Source: JBBAAW01 sp041658075
Lineage (GTDB): Bacteria > Patescibacteriota > WWE3 > UBA101185 > UBA10185
Direction of reading: 5' to 3'
Assembly (NCBI GenBank): GCA_041658075.1
Contig: JBBAAW010000002.1
Span: forward strand, 3,236-67,235
Length of the DNA: 64,000 nucleotides
A program made the position numbers and the translations under genes. This document shows, piece after piece, positions 41,967 through 49,200 of the stretch; within the stretch, counting starts at the first letter, position 1, and each line of letters begins with the position of its first letter. Under the pieces are notes generated by a model that had not been told where the DNA came from, searched no databases, and worked only from the letters and a program-made list of their open reading frames with translations.

Positions 41967-43775
41967 TCAGACTATTTTTTTGGAAGAGCGGTGTCTTAAA
42001 TTAGGATCCAGGATTCTTTTTCTAAGTCGTAAGTTCAAAGGAGTAACTTCTAAAAGCTCGTCGTCCTCCAAAAAATCTAGACACTGTTCCAAACTCATTT
42101 CAACGTGCGGAGGTAAAACTATTCCCTCCTCTCCTACTGAGCGATTATTGGTAAGCTGCTTTTCTTTGCAAACATTTACCTCCATATCTTCATCACGTGC
42201 GTTAAGCCCCACAATCATTCCCTGATAAACCATAGTTTGGGGTGGAATAAAAACAGGACCTTTGTCGTGCGCCACTACAAGACCGTAAGCAACCGCTTTT
42301 CCTGTGGAGGAGGCAATAATAACGCCTTTTCTAAGTTTAGATATTGGCGCACCAGCCTTTTCGTGTCGCAAAAATACCGAATTAACCACCGCTGTACCTT
42401 TAGAAAGGGTAAGTAAAGCTCCCCGCAAACCCAAAATTCCGCGGGTGGTAATTTCAAAAATTAGTCGTGTGGAAGTTTCTGTGAGGTCTTCTTGTAAAAT
42501 TAAAACGCCCCGCCTTCTACCAAGTTCGCTTTTTACTGCTCCAAGGTATGTATTTTCCACATCCACACAAAGCTCCTCCACAGGCTCCATTTCCATGCCA
42601 TCTACCGTTTTTGTTATGACTTTAGGCTTTCCCACACTTAACTCAAAACCTTCGCGTCTTAAAGTTTCCAAAAACACGCTTAAATGCAACTCGCCACGAC
42701 CTGATAACATATACTGCCCGTCCTCTGTAATTTTAAACCTCATAGCAATATTTGTTTGGACTTCTTTTTCAATCCGTTCCAAAACTTGTCGACCTGTTAA
42801 AAACTTGCCTTCTTTACCCATAAATGGTGAGGTGTTTGGACCAATTGAGATGCTTAAAGTTGGTTCTTCTACAGAAATTGTAGGCAAGGCAACGGGATCT
42901 TTGGGATCGGCGATAGTATCTCCTATGGAAGCATTTTTAATACCGGTTAATGAAACAATGTCTCCGGCTATCCCCTCTTCTGTTTCCATCCTTTTAAGAC
43001 CTTGATTAACAAAGACTTTTTCTATTACGACTTTCTCCTTTGCACCATTACTTTTAATTAAAACTGCCTGTGATTCTGCCCTAACAACACCGCGGGTAAT
43101 TCGGCCAATGGCGTATTTTCCTTTGAAATTATCCCAATCCAATGTTGAAATCAGCATCTGAAAAGGCTCGTCGATGTTTGATGATGGAGCCGGAACGTAC
43201 TGCAAAATAGCATCAAAAATCGGTGCAAAATCCACGCGTGCATCGTCAACCTCTTTCCAAGCTTTGCCGTCCCGTCCAATGGCGTAAAGGATCGGGATTT
43301 CTAATTGCGACTCGTGTGTTGCCAACTCCAGAAAAAGGTTATGGATCTTTTTTAACGTCTCTTCAACCCGAGCATCTTTTTTGTCGATTTTGTTTATTAC
43401 CACAATAATCTTTAGTCCTAAATCAAGTGCTTTTTTAAGAACAAACCGAGTTTGTGGCATAGGTCCCTCCTGCGCATCCACAACCAAAAGCGCACCATCT
43501 GCCATATTCAAGGTGCGCTCTACTTCTCCACCAAAGTCTGCGTGCCCGGGCGTGTCAATAATATTGATTTTTACATCTTTGTAATTTACAGCTGTATTTT
43601 TGGCTAAAATCGTAATTCCGCGCTCGCGTTCCTGGTCGTTGGAATCCATTATTAAATCCTGCGACATATAAAGCTCGTTTTCCCTAAAAGTTTTGGACTG
43701 TTTTAAAAGTCCGTCCACAATAGTGGTTTTACCGTGATCTACATGCGCAATTATTGCAATATTTCGTATGTTCAT
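41967..43775 (-). CDS. typA: Ribosome-associated GTPase TypA/BipA
   Basis: 602 residues from ATG 43775. G1 AHVDHGKTT, G3 DTPGHADFGGEVER, G4 NKIDKKDA, plus LMISTLDWDNFKGKYAIGRI in domain II and VEELCVDVENTYLGAVKSELGRRRG in the C-terminal part are diagnostic. Assists ribosome assembly or stress translation. A longer frame to 43808 runs into the -10 box. TATAAT at 43800-43805 and AAGGATG give a short leader with a ribosome site, unlike the leaderless genes nearby. Confidence 0.95.
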   Translation of the reverse strand: MNIRNIAIIAHVDHGKTTIVDGLLKQSKTFRENELYMSQDLIMDSNDQERERGITILAKNTAVNYKDVKINIIDTPGHADFGGEVERTLNMADGALLVVDAQEGPMPQTRFVLKKALDLGLKIIVVINKIDKKDARVEETLKKIHNLFLELATHESQLEIPILYAIGRDGKAWKEVDDARVDFAPIFDAILQYVPAPSSNIDEPFQMLISTLDWDNFKGKYAIGRITRGVVRAESQAVLIKSNGAKEKVVIEKVFVNQGLKRMETEEGIAGDIVSLTGIKNASIGDTIADPKDPVALPTISVEEPTLSISIGPNTSPFMGKEGKFLTGRQVLERIEKEVQTNIAMRFKITEDGQYMLSGRGELHLSVFLETLRREGFELSVGKPKVITKTVDGMEMEPVEELCVDVENTYLGAVKSELGRRRGVLILQEDLTETSTRLIFEITTRGILGLRGALLTLSKGTAVVNSVFLRHEKAGAPISKLRKGVIIASSTGKAVAYGLVVAHDKGPVFIPPQTMVYQGMIVGLNARDEDMEVNVCKEKQLTNNRSVGEEGIVLPPHVEMSLEQCLDFLEDDELLEVTPLNLRLRKRILDPNLRHRSSKKIV

Positions 43776-43799
43776 AGCGTCATCCTTAAGCAAACCGTT

Positions 43800-43805
43800 A
43801 TTATA
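43800..43805 (-). promoter_or_regulatory. -10 box of typA
   Basis: TATAAT on the minus strand about 24 bases before the ATG; leader of ~18 bases with AAGGATG. Confidence 0.5.
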
Positions 43806-43861
43806 CACTTTTTTAGCATAAAATATTATTTTTGGCGTAAAGTCGGCGTTGCTGATATTAT

Positions 43862-44245
43862 TTAGAACTTCGCTGTTTGAAGCGCGCTAAAGCGTTTGTA
43901 ATAAACTTCATAGTATTTATTTGCACTAATTATGTTGTTATGAAATCTACTGGACTTTGAACCGGAATACAGATACACCCCGTATTGGTTTTCTTTTATC
44001 GCGTTCTCGACAAATTCGTTGCCCCCACTTTTTAGGTAAGCACCCTTCCCATTAAACGCAATGTAATTGTTTTTAACCTGGTTTTCTTGGGCGTTGTCGT
44101 AAAAATAAAAACCATATTCTGAATTACTTGTTACATTATTATTCACAAACACATTACTCTGAGAGTTTTGGTTAACTCTCAACAGTACTACCACCAAACC
44201 TGCTAAACTTTTTACAACCAAATCCTTAAATTTTTTGGTATTCAC
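43862..44245 (-). CDS. Short parallel beta-helix (NosD-like) protein, perhaps truncated
   Basis: 127 residues. After a hydrophobic N-terminus come repeats of ~22 residues: NVFVNNNVTSNSEYGFYFYD, NQVKNNYIAFNGKGAYLKS, NEFVENAIKENQYGVYLYS, SRFHNNIISANKYYEVYY. These are right-handed beta-helix rungs of the NosD/pectate-lyase type. Full members carry many more rungs, so this may be a remnant of a larger surface protein or a small folding unit. Confidence 0.6.
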   Translation of the reverse strand: MNTKKFKDLVVKSLAGLVVVLLRVNQNSQSNVFVNNNVTSNSEYGFYFYDNAQENQVKNNYIAFNGKGAYLKSGGNEFVENAIKENQYGVYLYSGSKSSRFHNNIISANKYYEVYYKRFSALQTAKF

Positions 44246-44258
44246 AAACGAATTATAT

Positions 44259-44264
44259 TATACT
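44259..44264 (+). promoter_or_regulatory. -10 box of the VTT gene (leaderless type)
   Basis: TATACT, 6 bases, then ATG at 44271. Confidence 0.6.
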
Positions 44265-44270
44265 TTTGAG

Positions 44271-44822
44271 ATGAAAGAAAAAACGATAAAAACTATCATT
44301 TCAATTATTGGACTGGCTTTAGGTGTACTGCTTCTATTTTTTGTAGCTAAAAATATTCGTGACGCAGAAAACATTATTTTAAAAGCGGGGGTGGCGGGGC
44401 CCGCAGTAGCAATTTTATTGTATGCGCTCTTTGCTCCTACCCCAGTGCCAACCGATTCTCTGACCCTCATTTGCGGAGCTATATACGGTCCGTTCTATGG
44501 AACCGCTATAGCTTGGATGGGCAACAATATAGCTGCCTTGGTTGAATACTTTATAGGCGCGCGCATCCGTCAAGATATAGATTTTGAAAAAGAAAGAAAG
44601 AAACTCCCTTTTGGGCTTGGCAAACTGCCCATAGACTCTATTCCTGTTTTGACTTTGGGAAGAATGTTACCATTTTACGGATCCAAGGTCATCAGCATTA
44701 TGGCCGGAATGTACGGAGTTCCTTACAAACGCTATATATGGACGTCAGCGCTGGTTAACTTAACAGGCGCTATAATGCTTTCTTTAGGCGGTCACGAGCT
44801 ATTTTATTTATTGCGACATTAA
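44271..44822 (+). CDS. VTT-domain (DedA/TVP38-like) membrane protein
   Basis: 183 residues. Helices flank the VTT signature: YALFAPTPVPTDSLTLICGAIYGPFYGTAIAW, GNNIAALVEYFIGARIRQD, and ILTL-type LGRMLPFYGSKVISIMAGMYGVPYKRY. The family is linked to lipid scrambling, including undecaprenyl phosphate and phospholipids, in bacteria. Start at 44271 set by the -10 box. Followed by a strong terminator. Confidence 0.85.
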   Translation: MKEKTIKTIISIIGLALGVLLLFFVAKNIRDAENIILKAGVAGPAVAILLYALFAPTPVPTDSLTLICGAIYGPFYGTAIAWMGNNIAALVEYFIGARIRQDIDFEKERKKLPFGLGKLPIDSIPVLTLGRMLPFYGSKVISIMAGMYGVPYKRYIWTSALVNLTGAIMLSLGGHELFYLLRH

Positions 44823-44850
44823 ACTGCTTATTATAGTACTCAAAACAACA

Positions 44851-44880
44851 AAAAAGATCCCGCATGAGCGGGATCTTTTT
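44851..44880. terminator. Strong bidirectional terminator
   Basis: AAAAAGATCCCGC (44851-44863), loop ATGA, GCGGGATCTTTTT (44868-44880). Perfect 13-bp stem with A- and T-runs on both sides; serves the VTT gene on plus and the poly-Lys micro-ORF on minus. Confidence 0.9.
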
Positions 44881-44897
44881 AAATAACCATTAACCGG

Positions 44898-44945
44898 TTA
44901 TTTCTTTTTCTTCTTTCCAGCTTTTTTCTTTTTTGCTGCGGGCAC
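44898..44945 (-). CDS. 15-residue poly-lysine micro-peptide
   Basis: GTG start, product MPAAKKKKAGKKKKK, stop TAA. GAGGGGG lies 8 bases before the GTG, a TATAAT is 42 bases before it, and the strong terminator follows 18 bases after the stop, so a short dedicated transcript is likely. Alternatively, the RNA acts as an ncRNA and the ORF is incidental. The peptide would resemble basic tails that bind rRNA. Confidence 0.45.
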   Translation of the reverse strand: MPAAKKKKAGKKKKK

Positions 44946-44986
44946 TACAAACACCCCCTCAGGGCAGAGCTTAGAAGCATAACGAA

Positions 44987-44992
44987 ATTATA
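44987..44992 (-). promoter_or_regulatory. -10 box of the poly-Lys micro-gene
   Basis: TATAAT on the minus strand; no good -35 seen. Confidence 0.45.
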
Positions 44993-45056
44993 CTTTTTTA
45001 GCCCACAAATTATTACCTAGTTTTATTAAAGATGATTTTTTCAATAAGTCAATACT

Positions 45057-45290
45057 TTATTGCACGATGTCATCAAAATTGTCCACCAACTCTTCTCCAC
45101 CAAAAACCGCATCTAAACTAGTCTCATCTTGCTTTCCTGATGGAATAAGTCCGCCTTCTTTAACCTCGCCAGAAACCATATTTGTGACCTTACGTGCCTT
45201 ACTTACAACCAAACCGTTACTAATATAAAGAAGTGTGGCACTTAAGACTAATGCAATTCCAACAATAATCAAAATAGCAATTTTTTTCAT
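45057..45290 (-). CDS. Small membrane-anchored acidic protein
   Basis: 77 residues: one N-terminal helix (AILIIVGIALVLSATLLYI) then a mostly acidic outside tail ending ELVDNFDDIVQ. No family recognised. Two bases after the coiled-coil gene, so co-transcribed with it. Confidence 0.5.
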   Translation of the reverse strand: MKKIAILIIVGIALVLSATLLYISNGLVVSKARKVTNMVSGEVKEGGLIPSGKQDETSLDAVFGGEELVDNFDDIVQ

Positions 45291-45292
45291 TT

Positions 45293-45967
45293 TTACTCCT
45301 CCTCCGTTCCATCAATTTTCTTTTCGACCAGTAATTGCGCTCTTAATTCCTCCAAGTGGACTTTAACTGTATTGCGGTAATAATCTCTAATGGTATCCGC
45401 TTTTTGTTTCACAGCCAACCATTGATCCTTGGCCTCTTTTAATTTAGGCAAGAATTGACCCTCATAATTTGCGCACGGTATAATTTTTGCACCCTCCAGC
45501 AAATCTAAAAACTCTACGTACGCAGTTTTGTAGTCGCTAACCAAAGAGGTAAGCGCCACCAAATCCAACTCCAGATTACTAACATCCAAGCCTTTGCCTT
45601 TGTAAAATTCTATTCTCTTTTCCAAAACCTTTAAACCTTTATCCATATTCTCCACCCGATCCGTCCTTCTTGCGTAATATTTATTCCATCTTTCATTCAC
45701 CCGATCCTGCGTGTTTTTGCAGATCTTATCGCGCCTTTCTTTTATTGCATTGGTACGCTCTTCAAGGTCAATCGGAAGATTCTCTCCTCCCTTAAGTTTT
45801 TCTCTCAGCCTATGTGTCTGTTCTGCCCATCTATCTATAGTTGCTGTAACTTTTTTTACCGCGGCGCTCCCTATAGCGGTTCCTTGTCTATCTACAGCGT
45901 ACGTGGTCTGAGAGATAAAAACTAAAATCGATAAAGCTGGAATTATTGATAAATATTTTTTATTCAT
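45293..45967 (-). CDS. Exported coiled-coil protein
   Basis: 224 residues. Signal peptide (LSIIPALSILVFISQTTYA) followed by long charged helices (HRLREKLKGG, NAIKERRDKICKNTQDRVNERW, VKVHLEELRAQLLVEKK) with coiled-coil character and two cysteines. No named family; similar Lys/Glu-rich exported proteins are common in CPR genomes. TACTAT 7 bases before the ATG makes a leaderless mRNA likely. Confidence 0.6.
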   Translation of the reverse strand: MNKKYLSIIPALSILVFISQTTYAVDRQGTAIGSAAVKKVTATIDRWAEQTHRLREKLKGGENLPIDLEERTNAIKERRDKICKNTQDRVNERWNKYYARRTDRVENMDKGLKVLEKRIEFYKGKGLDVSNLELDLVALTSLVSDYKTAYVEFLDLLEGAKIIPCANYEGQFLPKLKEAKDQWLAVKQKADTIRDYYRNTVKVHLEELRAQLLVEKKIDGTEEE

Positions 45968-46090
45968 ACTTAATATAGTACGACTTTTTATATGTAAGTC
46001 AAATTAAGTCTCTTACATTATTCCCGCAAACCATTATTTAATTTGTGAAGATACTACCTAAAACTCTATTGTCGTGCTTTAATACTTGGT

Positions 46091-46222
46091 GTGAACGAAA
46101 TGCAAAATAACCCCCAACCTTTAAAAGATTTAGTTTTTAAGGGCGCTTTTTTTGTAATTTTGGTTTATCTTTTGGTACTTGCTTACAACACGGGGGTTTT
46201 TAGTCGACTTTTTAATCGATGA
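46091..46222 (+). CDS. 43-residue membrane protein coupled to uppP
   Basis: GTG at 46091 (or ATG at 46100) leads to a peptide with a polar start (NEMQNNPQPLKDLVFKG) and one helix (AFFVILVYLLVLAY), ending SRLFNR. Its TGA overlaps the uppP ATG in an ATGA junction, the hallmark of coupled translation. TAATAC just upstream could be a leaderless -10. No family recognised; may be a partner or leader of UppP. Confidence 0.55.
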   Translation: MNEMQNNPQPLKDLVFKGAFFVILVYLLVLAYNTGVFSRLFNR

Positions 46223-47004
46223 CAATTATTCAAACACTTATTCTTTCTATAGTTGAGGGGTTAACGGAATTTTTGCCAGTTTCGTCAACCGCGCATTTAG
46301 TTTTAGCGTTGCAAATTTTAGGCGTAGCGCAAACGGATTTTGTAAAAAGTTTTGAGGTAATTATCCAACTAGGCGCAATTCTTGCCGTAGTGGTGCTATA
46401 TTTTAAGGAACTCGTTAAAAATGTAGGACTCTGGTTTAAGATAATTATAGCCTTTCTGCCCTCCGCAATCTTGGGTTTTTTGCTGTATGACTTTATAAAG
46501 ATGCGACTATTGGGAAACGGGCTTGTTACAGCGTTAGCTCTTATCGTTGGCGGTGTTGTTTTTATATTTATCGATAAAATTAAGTCTGCGCCTCAAAAAA
46601 TCCCCAACCGACAGGTTGGCTTTAACGAGATTTCAACCGTGAGGCTTTTAGCCATAGGCTTGTCACAAAGCTTAGCTATGATCCCAGGGGTTTCCAGATC
46701 GGCGGCAAGCATTTTTGGCGGAATGCTTACAGGCTTAAACAAAAACGATGCTGTTAAGTTTTCCTTTTTTTTAGCCATCCCCACAATGCTTGCCGCCACA
46801 ACCCTCGATTTGTACAAATCGAGCTTTAGCTTCTCCAAAAGCGAAATTTTGCTGCTGTCGTTTGGGTTCATCGGAGCCTTTTTAACAGCCGTTGTAGCCA
46901 TTAAGTCATTTATAAAATTCGTTCAAAAACATACCTTTTTGCCATTTGGAATTTACAGAATCGCCGTTGGGCTTTTTTGGCTTCTTGCTATAATCAAACT
47001 ATGA
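46219..47004 (+). CDS. uppP: Undecaprenyl-diphosphatase (BacA family)
   Basis: 261 residues, about eight helices. SIVEGLTEFLPVSSTAHLVLA near the start (catalytic Glu and Ser-Thr-His) and SQSLAMIPGVSRSAASIFGGM in the middle (PGxSRS) are the two diagnostic regions. Recycles the lipid carrier for wall and glycan synthesis, which the GT-C array consumes. Coupled by ATGA overlaps to the micro-gene before and the thioredoxin-like gene after it. Confidence 0.95.
   Translation: MTIIQTLILSIVEGLTEFLPVSSTAHLVLALQILGVAQTDFVKSFEVIIQLGAILAVVVLYFKELVKNVGLWFKIIIAFLPSAILGFLLYDFIKMRLLGNGLVTALALIVGGVVFIFIDKIKSAPQKIPNRQVGFNEISTVRLLAIGLSQSLAMIPGVSRSAASIFGGMLTGLNKNDAVKFSFFLAIPTMLAATTLDLYKSSFSFSKSEILLLSFGFIGAFLTAVVAIKSFIKFVQKHTFLPFGIYRIAVGLFWLLAIIKL
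46989..46994 (+). promoter_or_regulatory. -10 box of the thioredoxin-like gene inside uppP
   Basis: TATAAT, 6 bases, ATG at 47001: a leaderless promoter embedded in the last codons of uppP, in addition to the ATGA coupling. Confidence 0.6.
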
Positions 47005-47270
47005 AAGTCTTAAAATTTGGCGCAGTCTGGTGCTCTGGTTGTTTAGTTATGAAACCCAGATGGAGAGAAATCGAGGCAGAAAATCCTTGGCTGGAAACCC
47101 GCTATTTTGAGTATGACAATTCGCAGGAGATGGTTAACAAATGGAAAGTGGGAAAGCATTTACCTGTTTTCATCTTTTTAGACAAGAACAACAACGAAAT
47201 CACCCGTTTAACCGGCGAACCCTTCAAAGTCGAGCTACTTAAGATAATTAACGAACACAAAGATAATTAA
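47001..47270 (+). CDS. Thioredoxin-like protein
   Basis: 89 residues from ATG 47001. MKVLKFGAVWCSGCLVMKPRW carries the active site WCSGC right at the start; later GKHLPVFIFLDKNN has the cis-proline. Short thioredoxin fold, no signal peptide, so cytoplasmic. Lies between uppP and the thioredoxin-CcdA fusion; may feed electrons to the latter. Confidence 0.85.
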   Translation: MKVLKFGAVWCSGCLVMKPRWREIEAENPWLETRYFEYDNSQEMVNKWKVGKHLPVFIFLDKNNNEITRLTGEPFKVELLKIINEHKDN

Positions 47271-47277
47271 ATTCGTG

Positions 47278-47283
47278 TAAAAT
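47278..47283 (+). promoter_or_regulatory. -10 box of the CcdA-fusion gene (leaderless type)
   Basis: TAAAAT, 6 bases, ATG at 47290. Confidence 0.55.
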
Positions 47284-47289
47284 AGATCG

Positions 47290-48501
47290 ATGCGCTTCCA
47301 CAAATCACTTTTTATTTTATCGATCCTTTTTATTTTGACGGGCTTTTTTCTAACATCGTCGACAAAGCCGGTCCACGCACAGGAAAATAACGTGACACTC
47401 TACTTCTTTTGGGGAAACGGATGCCCACACTGCGCAGCAGAAGAAAAATTTCTTAAAACAATCGAAAAAGAATTCCCAACCCTGACTATTAGAAAATTTG
47501 AAGTTTGGGGAAGCGCAAAAAACCGTGAGATCTTTAAGAATGTTGGACAGAAATTGGGCGCGGACGTTAAGGGCGTACCTTTTACTGTGGTTGGAGATAA
47601 ATATATAGGAGGTTATTATACAGACGACACCACAGGAGCAGAGATTCGCAGTTATATAAAGTCGTGCCTGCAAAACGAATGTGTGGATGTAGTGTCAAAC
47701 TTGGCCCCTCTTCCACCGGAAAAAAAATCCGATGTTCCAAAAGAAAACCCCTGGAAAGACGTCAATTTCCCAATCATCGGAAAAATTAATTTAACCACCC
47801 TCTCCCTGCCAATTATTACCGTGGTTATAGGGACTTTAGATGGATTTAACCCTTGCGCCATGTGGGTTTTGCTCTTCCTGATAAGTCTTTTGTTAAATTT
47901 GCAGGATAAAAAAAGGCGCTGGTTTCTAGGATCGACTTTTATTATCGCATCAGGTTTAGTTTATTTCTTTTTCATGTCAGCCTGGCTTAACATTCTTCTC
48001 TTCATTGGATTCGTAGTTTGGGTGCGATTGGCTATTGCCGTTTTTGCTCTTGGTGCAGGGGCTTTTAGTTTAAACAAATATTGGCAACATCGTACCGGAT
48101 GTGTTGTGGAGGATGATGAAAAACGTAAAAAAACTTTTGATAAACTAAAAAAAATAACTTACGACAAAAACTTACTAATAGCACTTTTTGGAATTATTGC
48201 CTTAGCTTTTGCGGTAAATTTGGTGGAGCTTTTATGTTCAGCAGGATTTCCGGCAATGTTCACGCAGATTTTGGCCTTAAATCAACTTCCTTCTATTCAA
48301 TACTACCTTTACATTTTGCTCTATATTTTCTTTTTTATGCTGGACGACATAATCATCTTTGTTATTGCCATGAAAACTTTGGAGGCCACGGGGATTTCCA
48401 CTAAATATGCCAGATACTCGCATCTAATTGGCGGGCTTTTAATGGTTATCATTGGCGCGCTGCTGATTGTTAAACCTGAGTACTTAATGTTCAACTTTTA
48501 G
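47290..48501 (+). CDS. Thioredoxin fold fused to a CcdA/DsbD-like membrane domain
   Basis: 403 residues. Signal peptide to ~30, then a thioredoxin domain with FFWGNGCPHCAAEEKFL (CPHC) and GVPFTVV (cis-Pro) to ~125, then a six-helix membrane domain with LDGFNPCAMWVLLFL and AVNLVELLCSAGFPAMFTQ, the paired cysteines of CcdA/DsbD. Moves electrons from the cytoplasm through the membrane to an outside thioredoxin domain. Here the outside domain is N-terminal. Confidence 0.85.
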   Translation: MRFHKSLFILSILFILTGFFLTSSTKPVHAQENNVTLYFFWGNGCPHCAAEEKFLKTIEKEFPTLTIRKFEVWGSAKNREIFKNVGQKLGADVKGVPFTVVGDKYIGGYYTDDTTGAEIRSYIKSCLQNECVDVVSNLAPLPPEKKSDVPKENPWKDVNFPIIGKINLTTLSLPIITVVIGTLDGFNPCAMWVLLFLISLLLNLQDKKRRWFLGSTFIIASGLVYFFFMSAWLNILLFIGFVVWVRLAIAVFALGAGAFSLNKYWQHRTGCVVEDDEKRKKTFDKLKKITYDKNLLIALFGIIALAFAVNLVELLCSAGFPAMFTQILALNQLPSIQYYLYILLYIFFFMLDDIIIFVIAMKTLEATGISTKYARYSHLIGGLLMVIIGALLIVKPEYLMFNF

Positions 48502-48503
48502 AA

Positions 48504-49151
48504 CTACTCTAAGTAGTTTTCAACCTTAACTTTGGCTTGCAACTCGGTGAACCATCTGTTTATCTCCTCGCCAAGTTTTTGCTCTGTTAGGACTTTTTTA
48601 GCGGAAACACGCTTTTCTGCATCCGTTGTACCTTCTAAAGCCGCTCCAGCTGATTTCACATACGCATCAATATCCGCGTCGGCGATTACAACCTTGCCGC
48701 TTAAAAGCTTTTTCATACCCACTTGCAAGGAAATGTCTTTTCTAAAATCGCTTAAGGTTCTTCCCTGTTGCTGCAATAGAGTTTCTAAGCTTTGCCCAAC
48801 CAACTGTTTTTCAATAATAGCGATTTCCGCATTAACCTCCTCCTCGGAGACAGTAATTCCAGCTTTCTTTAGCTCACCTCTAACAATATAGATGTCAATC
48901 AATTCGCTTGCTGCGTTCTTGCCGTACCGCGACTTAAGTATCTTTTCCCACTCTTCTCTAGAAATCCCCACTCCGTTGACCTTAGCTACATACAAAAGCT
49001 TGTTAACAGGTGTTAAAATACCCTTATATCCACCGGAAACAAAGCCTTTTATATTAGAAAAAAAGTAACCCACCAATATTCCCAAAGGAATAATTAGCAA
49101 AAATACTGTTGGGCCAAGTTTTATTTTGGGTAACTTCATAATTGTGTTCAT
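48504..49151 (-). CDS. SurA-N-like membrane-anchored chaperone domain protein
   Basis: 215 residues. One N-terminal helix (~14-33), then VAKVNGVGISREEWEKILKSRYG…ELIDIYIVRGELKKAGITVSEEEVNAEI, the SurA/PrsA N-terminal helical domain. The parvulin PPIase domain usually following it is missing, and the protein ends with a helix returning to the SurA-N fold. Probably an extracytoplasmic folding helper. Convergent with the CcdA fusion, 2 bases apart. Confidence 0.7.
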   Translation of the reverse strand: MNTIMKLPKIKLGPTVFLLIIPLGILVGYFFSNIKGFVSGGYKGILTPVNKLLYVAKVNGVGISREEWEKILKSRYGKNAASELIDIYIVRGELKKAGITVSEEEVNAEIAIIEKQLVGQSLETLLQQQGRTLSDFRKDISLQVGMKKLLSGKVVIADADIDAYVKSAGAALEGTTDAEKRVSAKKVLTEQKLGEEINRWFTELQAKVKVENYLE

Positions 49152-49200
49152 AAATGTAACCTTTCATCAAAAATTTAGCAGTTGCAAGATTTTATCACAA

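Noticed and set aside
42304..43005. 233-codon plus-strand ORF inside typA
   Set aside because: Ser/Pro/Ile-rich shadow of a well-supported GTPase gene; no family resemblance and no promoter.
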